64,000 nt of DNA from assembly GCA_021775835.1 (NCBI GenBank), contig JAJFHC010000018.1:18615-82614 (forward strand), given 5' to 3'. The position numbers were made by a program, and so were the translations under genes. Under the pieces are notes generated by a model. The model saw nothing but the letters and a program-made list of their open reading frames with translations, did not search any database and had not been told where the DNA came from. Source of the DNA: Hyphomicrobiales bacterium. Lineage in GTDB: Bacteria; Pseudomonadota; Alphaproteobacteria; Rhizobiales; JAJFHC01. Shown here in pieces: positions 28,463 through 39,302 of this stretch; position 1 is the first letter of the stretch; every line of letters starts with the position of its first letter.

Positions 28463-28948
28463 CTAGTTCAGCTTCGTCTTCAGGTCATCAATGCTCTGGT
28501 CGATGATGCTGTTGGCCTTGTCACCCTTGACCTGGTCGGCGATCAGCGTCTGGGCAGCGGCAATGGCGAGGTCGGCAGCGGCTGAACGGACTTCCTTCAC
28601 CGCCTGGACTTCTGCCTGGGCAATCTTGTCTTCAGCAAGTTTTGTGCGCCGTTCAAGCATATCAGCCAGCTTGACCTTGGTTTCGGCAGCAAGGTTTTCG
28701 GCTTCCGCTTTGGCTTGCGTCAGGATGTCTTCAGCTTCCTTTTCCGCGTCGCGCTGCTTGCGCTGGTATTCCGCAAGCATGGCCTGGGCTTCCTCGCGAA
28801 GCCTTTGAGCCTCATCGAGTTCTGCACGGATGGCGTCTGCTCGTTTGTCCAGAGCGCCGGCAACCATGGCAGGGGCCTTGTAGTAAAGCGCCAGGGCGAT
28901 AAAGCCGAAGAATGAAACGGCAACCCAGAATGTCGGATCTGAAAACAT
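28463..28948 (-). CDS. atpF: ATP synthase F0 subunit b
   Basis: A 161-residue peripheral-stalk subunit. One N-terminal transmembrane helix (PTFWVAVSFFGFIALALYYK) is followed by a long charged coiled coil (RADAIRAELDEAQRLREEAQAMLAEYQRKQ onward in heptads). With b' it links F0 to F1 and prevents rotation of the alpha/beta ring. It is the last gene of the F0 operon and is followed by a strong terminator. The gap to atpF' is 29 bases. Confidence 0.96.
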   Translation of the reverse strand: MFSDPTFWVAVSFFGFIALALYYKAPAMVAGALDKRADAIRAELDEAQRLREEAQAMLAEYQRKQRDAEKEAEDILTQAKAEAENLAAETKVKLADMLERRTKLAEDKIAQAEVQAVKEVRSAAADLAIAAAQTLIADQVKGDKANSIIDQSIDDLKTKLN

Positions 28949-28977
28949 GAGAAATCCCTCAAACGTCGGCGTTATCG

Positions 28978-29463
28978 TCAGCCGGCCATGGCTTTGTCAA
29001 CGGCGGCAGACACCTGATCTTTTGTAACCGACCCGCCAACCAGCTCGAAATAAATCGACTCGGCTGTGTCGAGCGCGACATCCTTGACTTGCGTCATGGC
29101 GGCATTCTTGGTTTCGGCAATCCGGGCCTCGGCTTCGGCAGTCTTCGCAGACAGCTGATCTTCGAGTTCCGCCCGCCGTTGGTCCGCTTCCGCCTTCAGC
29201 TTGTCGCGGGTTTCCTGTGCAATGCCGTGGGCTTTTGCACGGGCTTCGGCCAGAGCGGTTTCGTAGGACGCGATCGCTGCGTCCGTCTCCTGCTTAAGAT
29301 GCGCCGCCTGATCGAGATCATGGGCTATCCGGTCACGGCGCTGTTCAATGACATTGCCGATCCGCGGCAAAGCCACCCGGGCCATGAGCAGGTAGAGGGC
29401 CAGAAACGAGATCACCAGCCAGATCAGCTGAGGAGCCCAATCGCCGAATACGAGTTGAGGCAT
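28978..29463 (-). CDS. atpF': ATP synthase F0 subunit b'
   Basis: A 161-residue second b-type stalk subunit, as found in alphaproteobacteria and photosynthetic organisms. It has an N-terminal helix (PQLIWLVISFLALYLLMARV) with the motif LPRIGNVIEQRRDRI, then a coiled coil rich in Ala, Glu and Lys. It pairs with AtpF as a heterodimer. A 156-base gap with a strong hairpin separates it from atpE upstream. Confidence 0.95.
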   Translation of the reverse strand: MPQLVFGDWAPQLIWLVISFLALYLLMARVALPRIGNVIEQRRDRIAHDLDQAAHLKQETDAAIASYETALAEARAKAHGIAQETRDKLKAEADQRRAELEDQLSAKTAEAEARIAETKNAAMTQVKDVALDTAESIYFELVGGSVTKDQVSAAVDKAMAG

Positions 29464-29566
29464 TGCCCACCCTCTCTTGTTCGAAGTTTCACAAGTGCTG
29501 CAGTCTACTCATTACAAGTCAGGAGACTCGTTACGAGCCAGGCAACGCCAGTGAAACTTCCAGCCT

Positions 29567-29597
29567 GGTCTCAGTGCACGGAAACCGTACTGAGACC
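29567..29597 (-). promoter_or_regulatory. Strong hairpin between atpE and atpF'
   Basis: GGTCTCAGT (29567-29575) pairs with ACTGAGACC (29589-29597); inside, ACGG pairs with CCGT around an AAA loop, leaving a two-base bulge, for 13 pairs in all. There is no T tract. It follows the atpE stop by 22 bases in the direction of transcription and may stabilise the atpE 3' end or attenuate read-through into the b genes. Confidence 0.7.
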
Positions 29598-29619
29598 CGT
29601 TCTTGACCAGTCCTGATCT

Positions 29620-29847
29620 TTAAAAGACGAACAGGATGATCAGCGCGATAACCAGACCGAACAGGCCGGTTGCTTCAGCAAGCGCAAAGCCCAGAAGCAG
29701 GTTGGCGAACTGGCCTTGGGCCGCTGCCGGGTTGCGCAGGGCGCCTTGGAGGTAGTTGCCGAAAATGTGGCCAATGCCCACGCCCGCACCAGCAAGTGCG
29801 ATTGAGGCAAGACCAGCACCGATAAGCTTAGCTGCAGCTGGATCCAT
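29620..29847 (-). CDS. atpE: ATP synthase F0 subunit c
   Basis: A 75-residue hairpin of two transmembrane helices that forms the rotating c-ring. The Gly-rich first helix ([20 protein letters not shown]), the polar loop RNPAAAQG, and the proton-carrying Glu58 in [11 protein letters not shown] are clear. The residue is Glu, as in other alphaproteobacteria. The c-ring needs about ten or more copies per enzyme, and a hairpin follows this gene in the operon. Confidence 0.97.
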   Translation of the reverse strand: MDPAAAKLIGAGLASIALAGAGVGIGHIFGNYLQGALRNPAAAQGQFANLLLGFALAEATGLFGLVIALIILFVF

Positions 29848-29898
29848 GAGTAATACTCCTCTTTCAGTAATTCAAATCAGGTTGAACGAATTGATGGG

Positions 29899-30657
29899 TT
29901 AGTGATGCATGTGCAATGCATCATTGAGATAGATGCAGGTGAGAATGGCGAAGACATACGCCTGAAGGAAAGCAACCAGAATTTCAAGTCCTGTAAACGC
30001 AACCATGAAAGCGAGCGGCGCAATGCCGAACACACCCATACCAACCACGAAACTGGCAAACACCTTGAGCATGGTATGGCCGGCCATCATGTTTGCAAAC
30101 AGACGCACCGAAAGGCTGATCGGCCGGGTCAGGTATGAAATCACCTCGATCACCACCAGCAGCGGCACCAGAATGACCGGAATGCCCGAAGGGACGAAGA
30201 ATTTCAGGAAGCCGACGCCGTGTTTGGCAAAGCCGATCACGGTAACGCCGAGAAACACGATCAGCGCCAGCGCGAAAGTGATGATGATGTGGCTTGTCAC
30301 GGTGAAACTGTAGGGCAGCATGCCGAGCATGTTACAGGCCAGCACAAACATGAAGAGGGTAAAGACGAATGGGAAATATTTCTGTCCGTCAGACCCGACA
30401 TTGTCCCGGATCATATTGGCAACGAACTCATAGCTGAGTTCTGCGACAGACTGGAATCGCGAGGGCACAAGCTTGCCACTCCGCACCGACAGCAGCGTGA
30501 AGCACGCGACCACGCCCACGGCGATGACCATGAACAAAGAAGAGTTTGTGAACGAGGCGTCGAGGCCAAACAGATCGATGTTGATCAGCCGTTTGATCTC
30601 AAACTGCTGCATCGGATCGAAGCCGTGCCCAGCGCCGTCACCACTTTCAGTTGCCAC
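29899..30657 (-). CDS. atpB: ATP synthase F0 subunit a
   Basis: A 252-residue membrane subunit that forms the proton half-channels beside the c-ring. The essential Arg lies in TRPISLSVRLFANMMAGH, and the last helices (GLEILVAFLQAYVFAILTCIYLNDALH) hold the conserved Glu, Gln and Tyr. The N-terminal PMQQFEIKRLI is typical of alphaproteobacterial forms. It follows atpI by 25 bases. Confidence 0.97.
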   Translation of the reverse strand: MATESGDGAGHGFDPMQQFEIKRLINIDLFGLDASFTNSSLFMVIAVGVVACFTLLSVRSGKLVPSRFQSVAELSYEFVANMIRDNVGSDGQKYFPFVFTLFMFVLACNMLGMLPYSFTVTSHIIITFALALIVFLGVTVIGFAKHGVGFLKFFVPSGIPVILVPLLVVIEVISYLTRPISLSVRLFANMMAGHTMLKVFASFVVGMGVFGIAPLAFMVAFTGLEILVAFLQAYVFAILTCIYLNDALHMHH

Positions 30658-30682
30658 CCGGGGTCCCTCCCGCCTTGTTTAG

Positions 30683-31108
30683 TCAATCAGGTCCGCCATT
30701 GCGCCCGACATCGTTGTTTTTGGCGGAGTCCCCGCCGAATTCTTTTTCCTGGCCAGCCGGATCATATTGCGACTGCAATTGGCCCGCGGTCTTGTAAACG
30801 GTCAACACCCCTGCTGCAGCCCCCAGGAAAAAGAAGATCAGCAACATTAGCGGAGAAGTACCCAGCCAATAGTCGAGAAACCAACCTATGCCCCCGCCGA
30901 CGACCAGTCCTGCTACCAGTTCTGTCGCCAGCCGGAAGGCGGTCCCGATGGCATTTCCTCTCCGGGTGTCTTCCGGTGGATTCTGCTCAGCCTGCCGCTT
31001 TTTGATCTCCCTGCCTAAGTCATCCAGTCGGGTCGCCAATACCCGGTCTTCCTCCGTGTTGGAACTACGATGGCTTCTGTCTGCCGACCCGTCGGCTTTG
31101 TCCGCCAT
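30683..31108 (-). CDS. atpI: ATP synthase protein I
   Basis: A 141-residue protein with an N-terminal polar region and two transmembrane helices (FRLATELVAGLVVGGGIGWFLDYWLGTSP and LMLLIFFFLGAAAGVLTVYKT). AtpI assists assembly of the c-ring. The ATG at 31108 is chosen: it gives MADKADGS and has GAGGGG upstream; a frame start 63 bases earlier adds a segment lying between promoter and gene. It is the first gene of the F0 operon; the Ser/Asp-rich tail is poorly conserved. Confidence 0.92.
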   Translation of the reverse strand: MADKADGSADRSHRSSNTEEDRVLATRLDDLGREIKKRQAEQNPPEDTRRGNAIGTAFRLATELVAGLVVGGGIGWFLDYWLGTSPLMLLIFFFLGAAAGVLTVYKTAGQLQSQYDPAGQEKEFGGDSAKNNDVGRNGGPD

Positions 31109-31185
31109 TGCACCACCCCTCGGGAAGTGTGGATGATTACGCAGTGTCTCCCCAGCGATCAGATTTCGCATTAAACACCGCGCGC

Positions 31186-31214
31186 AACATAGGGCCAGTA
31201 TGTGCCGCTGTCAA
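31186..31214 (-). promoter_or_regulatory. Sigma70-type promoter of the atp operon
   Basis: On the minus strand a perfect TTGACA (31214-31209), a 17-base spacer and TATGTT (31191-31186) stand 77 bases before the atpI ATG. The match is close to consensus. Confidence 0.78.
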
Positions 31215-31290
31215 GTCCGTCAATTGGGGGTTAAGGTGTTGTTTTAAAAAGATAAAACGTGCTTTTAACAGGCTGCGTCACTTTGTGCGC

Positions 31291-34200
31291 TTAACTGGCT
31301 TCGCTAAACCGCTCCGCAGTCTCCAGATCGACGGAAACGAGCTGGCTGACACCGCGTTCCGCCATGGTCACACCGAACAGGCGATTCATGCGCGCCATGG
31401 TCAGGGCATGGTGGGTGATGACCAGGAAGCGCGTGTCGGTTGACCTTGCCATTTCGTCCAGCAGATTGCAGAACCGCTCCACGTTGGCGTCATCGAGTGG
31501 TGCATCGACCTCATCGAGCACGCAAATCGGCGATGGGTTAGTCAGAAAAACTGCAAATATCAAGGACATAGCCGTTAGTGCCTGCTCGCCGCCTGACAGC
31601 AGGGACATCACTTGCGGTCGTTTTCCTGGTGGCCGGGCCATGATCTCGAGGCCGGCTTCCAGGGGGTCGTCGGACTCTGTCAACTGAAGCTCCGCCTTGC
31701 CACCGCCAAACAGATGTGTGAACAGACGCTCAAAATGAACGCTGACGGATTCGAAGGCTATCAGAAGACGTTCCCGGCCTTCCTTGTTCAGGCTTCCAAT
31801 GCCCTGACGCAGACGGTGGATGGCCTTGATCAGGTCGTCGCGTTCCGTGACGAGCCCCTCGAGTTGTTCGGTAAGTTCTTTTGATTCTTCCTCAGCGCGA
31901 AGGTTGACACCACCAAGCCGTTCCCGCTCGGCCCGCAGGCGCTCGAGTTTCTTTTCCGTAGCCTCGAGTTCCGGAAGTTTGGCATTTTCGTCGAGGCCGG
32001 CATGATCAAGGATACGTTCTGGCGTGCAGTTCAGAACTTCATCGACCCGATGGGTCATTTCTTCCAGGCGTTCCCGCGCGCCCTCGAGTCGTGCTTCGAT
32101 TCGGGCTCGGGACTCGCGGGTGTCTGAAAGAGCATTTTGAGCTTGACGGGCCAGCCCGTCGAGTTCTGCCACCTTCGCTTCTGCAGCCGCGAGTGTGTCA
32201 GCCGCAGTCTTGCGCCGGGCTTCCGCTTCCTCGAGCTTGGCGAACAGGCGCGTCCGGCGTTCCTGCCACTGACCGGGCAGGTCGGCCATGGATTCAAGTT
32301 CTCTGGCGATGCCGCTCGAACGGTCATCAAGGGCGCCGACCTGAGCACGGGCTTTTACATCGCGCTCAAGCCAAGCCGTTTTCTCCCGCTCGATCGCTGC
32401 GAGCCGGTCCACGCGGGCCTTGATTTCACGGGCAAGACCCTCATGACGCGCCCGTGTCTCCGAATAAGCCGCCCGGTGTTCCGCCACGGCTTCGCGCAAG
32501 GTTTGCAGTTTCGCATCCACCGTGTCGGTCGGCTCAAGGTCTCCAAGTGTCTGTTCGCTTGTGGCAAGGGTACCACGCACGTCCTCGAGTTCGGCTGTCA
32601 CCCGGCTTTGGGCCTCGACCAGGGCGCTATGCCGTGCAGTTGTTTCGCTGGCAGCTCTCTCGCTCTTCGACAGGGCATCCCGCAGTTCTCCAACGCGGCG
32701 CGTGGCGGTACGCCATGATTCCCGGCATTGGTTTTCCCGTGCAACTGCGGCCTTTGTCGATTCGCGGGCGGCATTGAAGGCATCGCGGACACCGAGGGCC
32801 GCCTTTGACGCTTCGGCGGATTCACGCTCGAGGTCGACAAGCCGGTTGCGTTGCTCAAGCCGCTGTGCAGCAGCAGTCGGAGCATCGGCGACGGCCGTGA
32901 ATCCGTCCCATCGCCAGAGATCGCCTTCCTTGGACACCAGCCGTTGTCCAGGCTGAAGGTTGTTCTGGAGGCTTTTGCCCATGTCAGCTGCGACCACACC
33001 AACGTGCGACAGACGACGGGCCAACGCCGGCGGTGCTTTAACAGCTTGTGCCAGGCTTACGGCGCCGTCCGGGAGCGGAGCTGTATCGGGAATCTCAGGC
33101 AACAGGTCCCAGTGAATCGGGGCTGCATTATCCGTGGGGACGTCAAGGTCGTCGCCAAGCGCTGCGCCAAGGGCTTTTTCGTAGCCCTGGTCTACCGTCA
33201 GCGTGTCAATCAGGGGTGGCCATAATTCACTATCGGCCACCGCAAGCATCTTGGAAAGAGTGCGTACTTCGGTGGACATGCGCTGGGCATCGCGTTCCAG
33301 TTCGTCACAAGTGGACCGTTTTTCCTGTTCAACGCTCCGGCACTGTTTGACGTCTTCTTCCGCACGGATTGCAGCCTGCTCGGCTTCCTGCGCCGCAACA
33401 GCCGCATCTTCAGAGGCCTTCGTCAGCCGGGAAATCTCGTCCGCCACAGAACTGTCGATGCCCAAGGCCTGCAACTCGGAGGAAATGTTCTGGAGTTGAG
33501 CTTCGAAGCGGGCCACACGTCGGTTTTGATCGGCAATCGTGCTTTCAAGCGAAGAACGGTGGGTTCGCAACGCGGCACTGGCCTGAGAGACCTCGTCGAA
33601 TTCGGATTCGCGATCCCGCAACGCTCTTTCGGCGGCAACCAGCTGCTCTGCGGAGTCACTGGTCCGGTTGCTGTCGTTTTCGTCCGATACATTCAGACCC
33701 GCAGCCTCCTCGTCGAGCCGCGCGATGACATTGGCGGTGTCGGCGATGGTTTCTTTTTCGCGCGCAAGATCTCCGGCAATCTGCGTGTTGCGTTGCTCCA
33801 GTTCATTCTTGCGTTCGCTTGCACGCCGCTCTTCAGCCTCAAGTGACTCGCGTTCCACATTGAGCCTTTGCAGGATCGCCGCTGCCGTCAGTTCCTCGTC
33901 GCGTAATGCAGGGACGGTGCCGGCGGCCTCATCGTGAGCACGTGTGGTCTCCGACGCCGCGCGTGTCTGCTCGGCCATCGTGCGGGTGATCTCCGTCAGC
34001 GACTCCTGTTCGACACTGAGTGCACTGGCGGCTTCCACCCAACGCAAGTGAAGTTGAATTGCCTCAGCCTGCCTGATCTCCGATGACAACGCCTTGTAGC
34101 GTCCGGCCTGCCGGGCCTGGCGTTTGAGGCTGGAGAGTTGCGTTTCGATCTGCGCAATCACATCGTCGAGCCGTGTCAGATTCGTTTCGGCGGCGCGCAA

Positions 34201-34749
34201 CCTGAGTTCCGCTTCGTGGCGGCGGGTATGAAGCCCGGTAATCCCGGCGGCTTCTTCCAGAATTTTTCGCCGTGCCTGGGGTTTGGCACTGATCAACTCG
34301 CCAATCTGGCCCTGGCGGACCAGAGAGGGGGAGCGTGCTCCCGTAGACGCATCGGCGAACAACAGTTGCACGTCGCGCGCACGCACGTCCTTGCCATTGA
34401 TCCGATAGGCCGAACCAGCCTCACGCTCGATCCGTCTGGAAATTTCAAGCGTGTCGGAATCGTTGAATCCCGGCGGAGCTATGCGTGAGCTGTTGTCCAG
34501 AAAGACGACGACTTCCGCCATGTTGCGTGACGGACGGTCACCAGATCCCGAGAAGATGACGTCGTCCATGCCCGAGCCGCGCATGTTCTTGTAGGAGCTT
34601 TCGCCCATGACCCAGCGAAGGGCTTCCAGCAGATTGGATTTCCCACAACCATTCGGTCCGACGACGCCGGTGAGCCCACTTTCAATTATGAGCTCCATCG
34701 GTTCGACGAACGACTTAAAGCCGGACAGACGAAGTCGTTTGAATTCCAT
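31291..34749 (-). CDS. smc: Chromosome segregation protein SMC
   Basis: A 1152-residue condensin ATPase of normal length. The Walker A GPNGCGKSN is at 31-39; two long coiled coils flank a hinge around residues 510-640; the C-terminal head has the signature LLSGGEQALTAMSL and Walker B ICVLDEVDAPLDDANVERF. SMC with ScpA and ScpB folds and separates the chromosome. The scpAB genes are not in this window. It precedes the atp operon on the same strand, which has its own promoter, and lies downstream of the DsbA-like gene. Confidence 0.97.
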   Translation of the reverse strand: MEFKRLRLSGFKSFVEPMELIIESGLTGVVGPNGCGKSNLLEALRWVMGESSYKNMRGSGMDDVIFSGSGDRPSRNMAEVVVFLDNSSRIAPPGFNDSDTLEISRRIEREAGSAYRINGKDVRARDVQLLFADASTGARSPSLVRQGQIGELISAKPQARRKILEEAAGITGLHTRRHEAELRLRAAETNLTRLDDVIAQIETQLSSLKRQARQAGRYKALSSEIRQAEAIQLHLRWVEAASALSVEQESLTEITRTMAEQTRAASETTRAHDEAAGTVPALRDEELTAAAILQRLNVERESLEAEERRASERKNELEQRNTQIAGDLAREKETIADTANVIARLDEEAAGLNVSDENDSNRTSDSAEQLVAAERALRDRESEFDEVSQASAALRTHRSSLESTIADQNRRVARFEAQLQNISSELQALGIDSSVADEISRLTKASEDAAVAAQEAEQAAIRAEEDVKQCRSVEQEKRSTCDELERDAQRMSTEVRTLSKMLAVADSELWPPLIDTLTVDQGYEKALGAALGDDLDVPTDNAAPIHWDLLPEIPDTAPLPDGAVSLAQAVKAPPALARRLSHVGVVAADMGKSLQNNLQPGQRLVSKEGDLWRWDGFTAVADAPTAAAQRLEQRNRLVDLERESAEASKAALGVRDAFNAARESTKAAVARENQCRESWRTATRRVGELRDALSKSERAASETTARHSALVEAQSRVTAELEDVRGTLATSEQTLGDLEPTDTVDAKLQTLREAVAEHRAAYSETRARHEGLAREIKARVDRLAAIEREKTAWLERDVKARAQVGALDDRSSGIARELESMADLPGQWQERRTRLFAKLEEAEARRKTAADTLAAAEAKVAELDGLARQAQNALSDTRESRARIEARLEGARERLEEMTHRVDEVLNCTPERILDHAGLDENAKLPELEATEKKLERLRAERERLGGVNLRAEEESKELTEQLEGLVTERDDLIKAIHRLRQGIGSLNKEGRERLLIAFESVSVHFERLFTHLFGGGKAELQLTESDDPLEAGLEIMARPPGKRPQVMSLLSGGEQALTAMSLIFAVFLTNPSPICVLDEVDAPLDDANVERFCNLLDEMARSTDTRFLVITHHALTMARMNRLFGVTMAERGVSQLVSVDLETAERFSEAS

Positions 34750-34860
34750 AATGCGTTGCCGGTTACCGTCCTCGAGTCACATTCTCAGCGAGTGAGCGTT
34801 CTTCAATCAACGATACGCACCGATTCTCTGGGCCCTTGCAAGCAAATTTCGATGATTTAT

Positions 34861-35532
34861 CTACAGTTTCATCATCTTTTCAAACGCCTCGATCGAGTGC
34901 GTACCGCGCAGAATTTTGCCGTTTATGAAGAAACTGGGTGTCGATTCAACATTGAATTTCTCCGAGCCGCGTGTGCGGACCGCCAGGACATCGTCGGTAA
35001 GTTTCTGATTGCCGATGCAGGCGTCGAACTGTTCGCGGGTCATGCCGGTCAGCTTGGCAATGTTGAAAAGGCCGTCGATCGGCTGGCCGCTACCCGCCCA
35101 GACTTGTTGCTGTTGGAACAGAATCTCTATGAAGGCAAAAAACTTCGACTTGTCGATGCAGCGCGCGACAACGGCGGCTGTCCAGGCTGCTCGGTCGAGC
35201 GGAAACTCGCGGATAATCAGCTTGGCCTTGCCGGTGTCGATGTACTTGGACTTCAACTCCGGGAGCGTATCCCGGTGAAAGGAGGCGCAATGCGGACAGG
35301 TGAGCGAAGAATACTCAATGATGGTATTGGGCGCGTTCGGATCGCCGAGAACCCTTTCCTCCAGGGGGCCGGGTGTGTTGACGTCGTTTTCGTCGCCCGA
35401 GGCCGCGTTAGCCTGCTGCACTGTGGCGGTCGTGTTGCTTCCACCTGTGCCGAGGAGGAAATATGACCCTGTTGCACCGGCGGCGGCAATCAGAGCAACG
35501 GCTGAAATAAGTTTTCGTCTATCGATGTTCAC
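34861..35532 (-). CDS. DsbA-family thiol-disulfide oxidoreductase
   Basis: A 223-residue exported protein of the DsbA/BdbD thioredoxin-fold group. The start DRRKLISAVALIAAAGATG is a signal with paired arginines and may be a Tat signal. After a linker the active site is SLTCPHCASFH (CPHC), followed by the helical insertion, and STPSFFINGKILRGTHSIEAF with the cis-Pro. It probably forms or isomerises disulfides in periplasmic proteins. This gene commonly sits between smc and dciA in related genomes; no functional link to SMC is implied. Confidence 0.93.
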   Translation of the reverse strand: MNIDRRKLISAVALIAAAGATGSYFLLGTGGSNTTATVQQANAASGDENDVNTPGPLEERVLGDPNAPNTIIEYSSLTCPHCASFHRDTLPELKSKYIDTGKAKLIIREFPLDRAAWTAAVVARCIDKSKFFAFIEILFQQQQVWAGSGQPIDGLFNIAKLTGMTREQFDACIGNQKLTDDVLAVRTRGSEKFNVESTPSFFINGKILRGTHSIEAFEKMMKL

Positions 35533-35664
35533 GGTACACCTGCTTGAAATTGATAAGGATTTATTTTACGGCGCCTGGCGCCTTTCTCACTAGATCTGCA
35601 CAAAGAGCGACTTCAGACAATGTTATATGACGACGCAGCCTTGATTTCGTTCTGACATAGGTCT

Positions 35665-36183
35665 TCACTTTTTTGCGATCAACACGTTGCGGCCCAGGCG
35701 TGACAGTGTGTCTCTGAGGCGGTCGTCCTCGATCGGCGCAACTTTCTCACTGAGCGCATTCTCCCGATTCTGGTCCAGGTGCCCGGATTTTTGGGGCTGG
35801 CGGCGGGACTTATGTATGATCCGCCCCTGCACGATCTTCAACGCCGTGATGGCTTCATAGCCATAGTACAAATTCACCGCCTCGACGATCTGCGGTGTCG
35901 CATGCTGGATCTCGATGGCGACAGGGCCCTCGACCTTCACCACCAGCGTGCCGCCGGCCGGCCGGTCGTTGGCAAACGCCTTCTGGGCCACGCGGCGCGG
36001 CCATCGCACACGTTCGGGCTGCGTGTACTTTGCAAGATCCTCGCCCACGATCAACGGCCATTGTGTAAGGATTTGGCCATAGGCAAATCCAAAGCGCTCA
36101 TAACTGGCCTTCAACAGTTCCGGTATCTGCTCTCCGAGCCGAACCGCACCAAAGGCCCGCTTCTTTGTGTTGTGATCTGCCAT
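35665..36183 (-). CDS. DciA-like protein (DUF721)
   Basis: A 172-residue protein of the DUF721 family. DciA members load the replicative helicase DnaB in bacteria that lack DnaC/DnaI. The N-terminal domain contains RLGEQIPELLKASYERFGFAYGQILTQWPLIVGEDLAKYTQPERV, the usual core with Trp; the central part has LVVKVEGPVAIEIQHATPQIVEAVNLYYGYEAI. The C-terminal tail is basic and poorly conserved. It is transcribed away from mutY, with a shared promoter region; AGGAGG lies before the start. Confidence 0.88.
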   Translation of the reverse strand: MADHNTKKRAFGAVRLGEQIPELLKASYERFGFAYGQILTQWPLIVGEDLAKYTQPERVRWPRRVAQKAFANDRPAGGTLVVKVEGPVAIEIQHATPQIVEAVNLYYGYEAITALKIVQGRIIHKSRRQPQKSGHLDQNRENALSEKVAPIEDDRLRDTLSRLGRNVLIAKK

Positions 36184-36215
36184 CGAGCTGGACGTTTCCT
36201 CCTGATAATAGTCAC

Positions 36216-36244
36216 ACTATAAGAATCGGGCGATAAACAGGCAA
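36216..36244 (-). promoter_or_regulatory. Predicted promoter of the dciA-like gene
   Basis: On the minus strand TTGCCT (36244-36239), a 17-base spacer and TATAGT (36221-36216) lie 33 bases before the dciA-like ATG. Its -35 element abuts the mutY ATG at 36245. Confidence 0.5.
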
Positions 36245-37375
36245 ATGGAAGTCGAAAAGGACAAGCGGCAGGGCATGAGTTCAGATTTCGTGGAGAAGCC
36301 GGTCTTTCCCAGTGAACAGATGAGTATGCAGCTCCTTGACTGGTATGACCGGCATGCCCGGGTGCTGCCCTGGAGGATGCTGCCGGGCAGGACTGCCGAT
36401 CCCTACAAAGTCTGGCTGAGCGAAATCATGCTCCAGCAGACAACTGTCGTGACAGTCAAACCCTACTTCGAGAAATTTCTGAAACTCTGGCCCGGTGTCG
36501 GCGATCTCGCGAACGCATCTCTTGACGATGTTCTGAGTGCCTGGGCCGGATTGGGATACTATGCCCGCGCCCGCAACCTTCATCGATGTGCCCAGGTTGT
36601 GGCAGTCGAACATCGCGGCACGTTCCCACAGTCAGAAGACGATCTGAAAAAACTACCCGGAATCGGTCAGTACACTGCTGCCGCGATCACGGCCATTGCT
36701 TTTGGTCGGAGAGCCGTGGTCGTTGACGGCAATGTCGAACGGGTCATGGCAAGGCTGTTTGCCGTGGAAGAACCGTTGCCGGACGTCAAACCGGTCCTGA
36801 AGAAACTCGCCGACAGTCTGACCCCGGACGACCGCGCAGGCGATTACGCACAGGCCGTCATGGACCTGGGGGCAACCATATGCGCACCACGCAAGGCAAA
36901 CTGCCTGATTTGCCCCTGGTCCGAGCCGTGCGAAGGGCGCAGGTCGGGCATTGCTGAGACATTGCCGCGCAAGAAGCCCAAGCGCGCCAAGCCGACCCGC
37001 GCGGGCACTGCTTTCATGGTGTTGAACGGCAAGGGTGAATTGCTGCTGCGCGACCGTGAACCGAAGGGGCTGTTGGGGGGAATGGCGGAAGTGCCGTCAA
37101 CGCCATGGATCGAGGCCGCGGAAACCGGAATGCCCGTGCTGGACCACGCCCCGGTGGAGGCAGACTGGAGGCAGTTGAACGGTGTTGTGCGCCACACGTT
37201 CACCCATTTCCATCTGGAGCTCGATGTCTGGGCGACGAAGGTCCTGGCCCAGCCGTCCGTGCGTCCGGCGGCAAAGCCTGCGCAATGCCGCTGGGTTGCG
37301 CGGCAGGATCTGGACACGGCCGCCTTGCCAAGCGTCATGCGCAAGGTCATCGTCCACGGTCTTGAGCAGATGTAA
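36245..37375 (+). CDS. mutY: Adenine DNA glycosylase
   Basis: A 376-residue repair enzyme that removes adenine opposite 8-oxoguanine. Visible features are the SEIMLQQTTVVTV helix, the HhH motif LPGIGQYTAAAI with the catalytic Asp in VVDGNVERVMARLF, a [4Fe-4S] ligand set C213-x6-C220-x2-C223-x5-C229, and a C-terminal NUDIX-like domain that reads 8-oxoG. An ATG at 36275 is an alternative start that would still leave the catalytic core whole. It is divergent from the dciA-like gene and convergent with ccrM. Confidence 0.96.
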   Translation: MEVEKDKRQGMSSDFVEKPVFPSEQMSMQLLDWYDRHARVLPWRMLPGRTADPYKVWLSEIMLQQTTVVTVKPYFEKFLKLWPGVGDLANASLDDVLSAWAGLGYYARARNLHRCAQVVAVEHRGTFPQSEDDLKKLPGIGQYTAAAITAIAFGRRAVVVDGNVERVMARLFAVEEPLPDVKPVLKKLADSLTPDDRAGDYAQAVMDLGATICAPRKANCLICPWSEPCEGRRSGIAETLPRKKPKRAKPTRAGTAFMVLNGKGELLLRDREPKGLLGGMAEVPSTPWIEAAETGMPVLDHAPVEADWRQLNGVVRHTFTHFHLELDVWATKVLAQPSVRPAAKPAQCRWVARQDLDTAALPSVMRKVIVHGLEQM

Positions 37376-37397
37376 TCGAACCCCAATACCGGCAGCT

Positions 37398-39289
<1,892 letters not shown>

Positions 39290-39302
39290 GGACGCAAAAA
39301 AC

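Noticed and set aside
31221..31260. CtrA-like box upstream of the atp promoter
   Set aside because: The TTAA and TTAAC elements are nine bases apart rather than seven, so the spacing does not fit.
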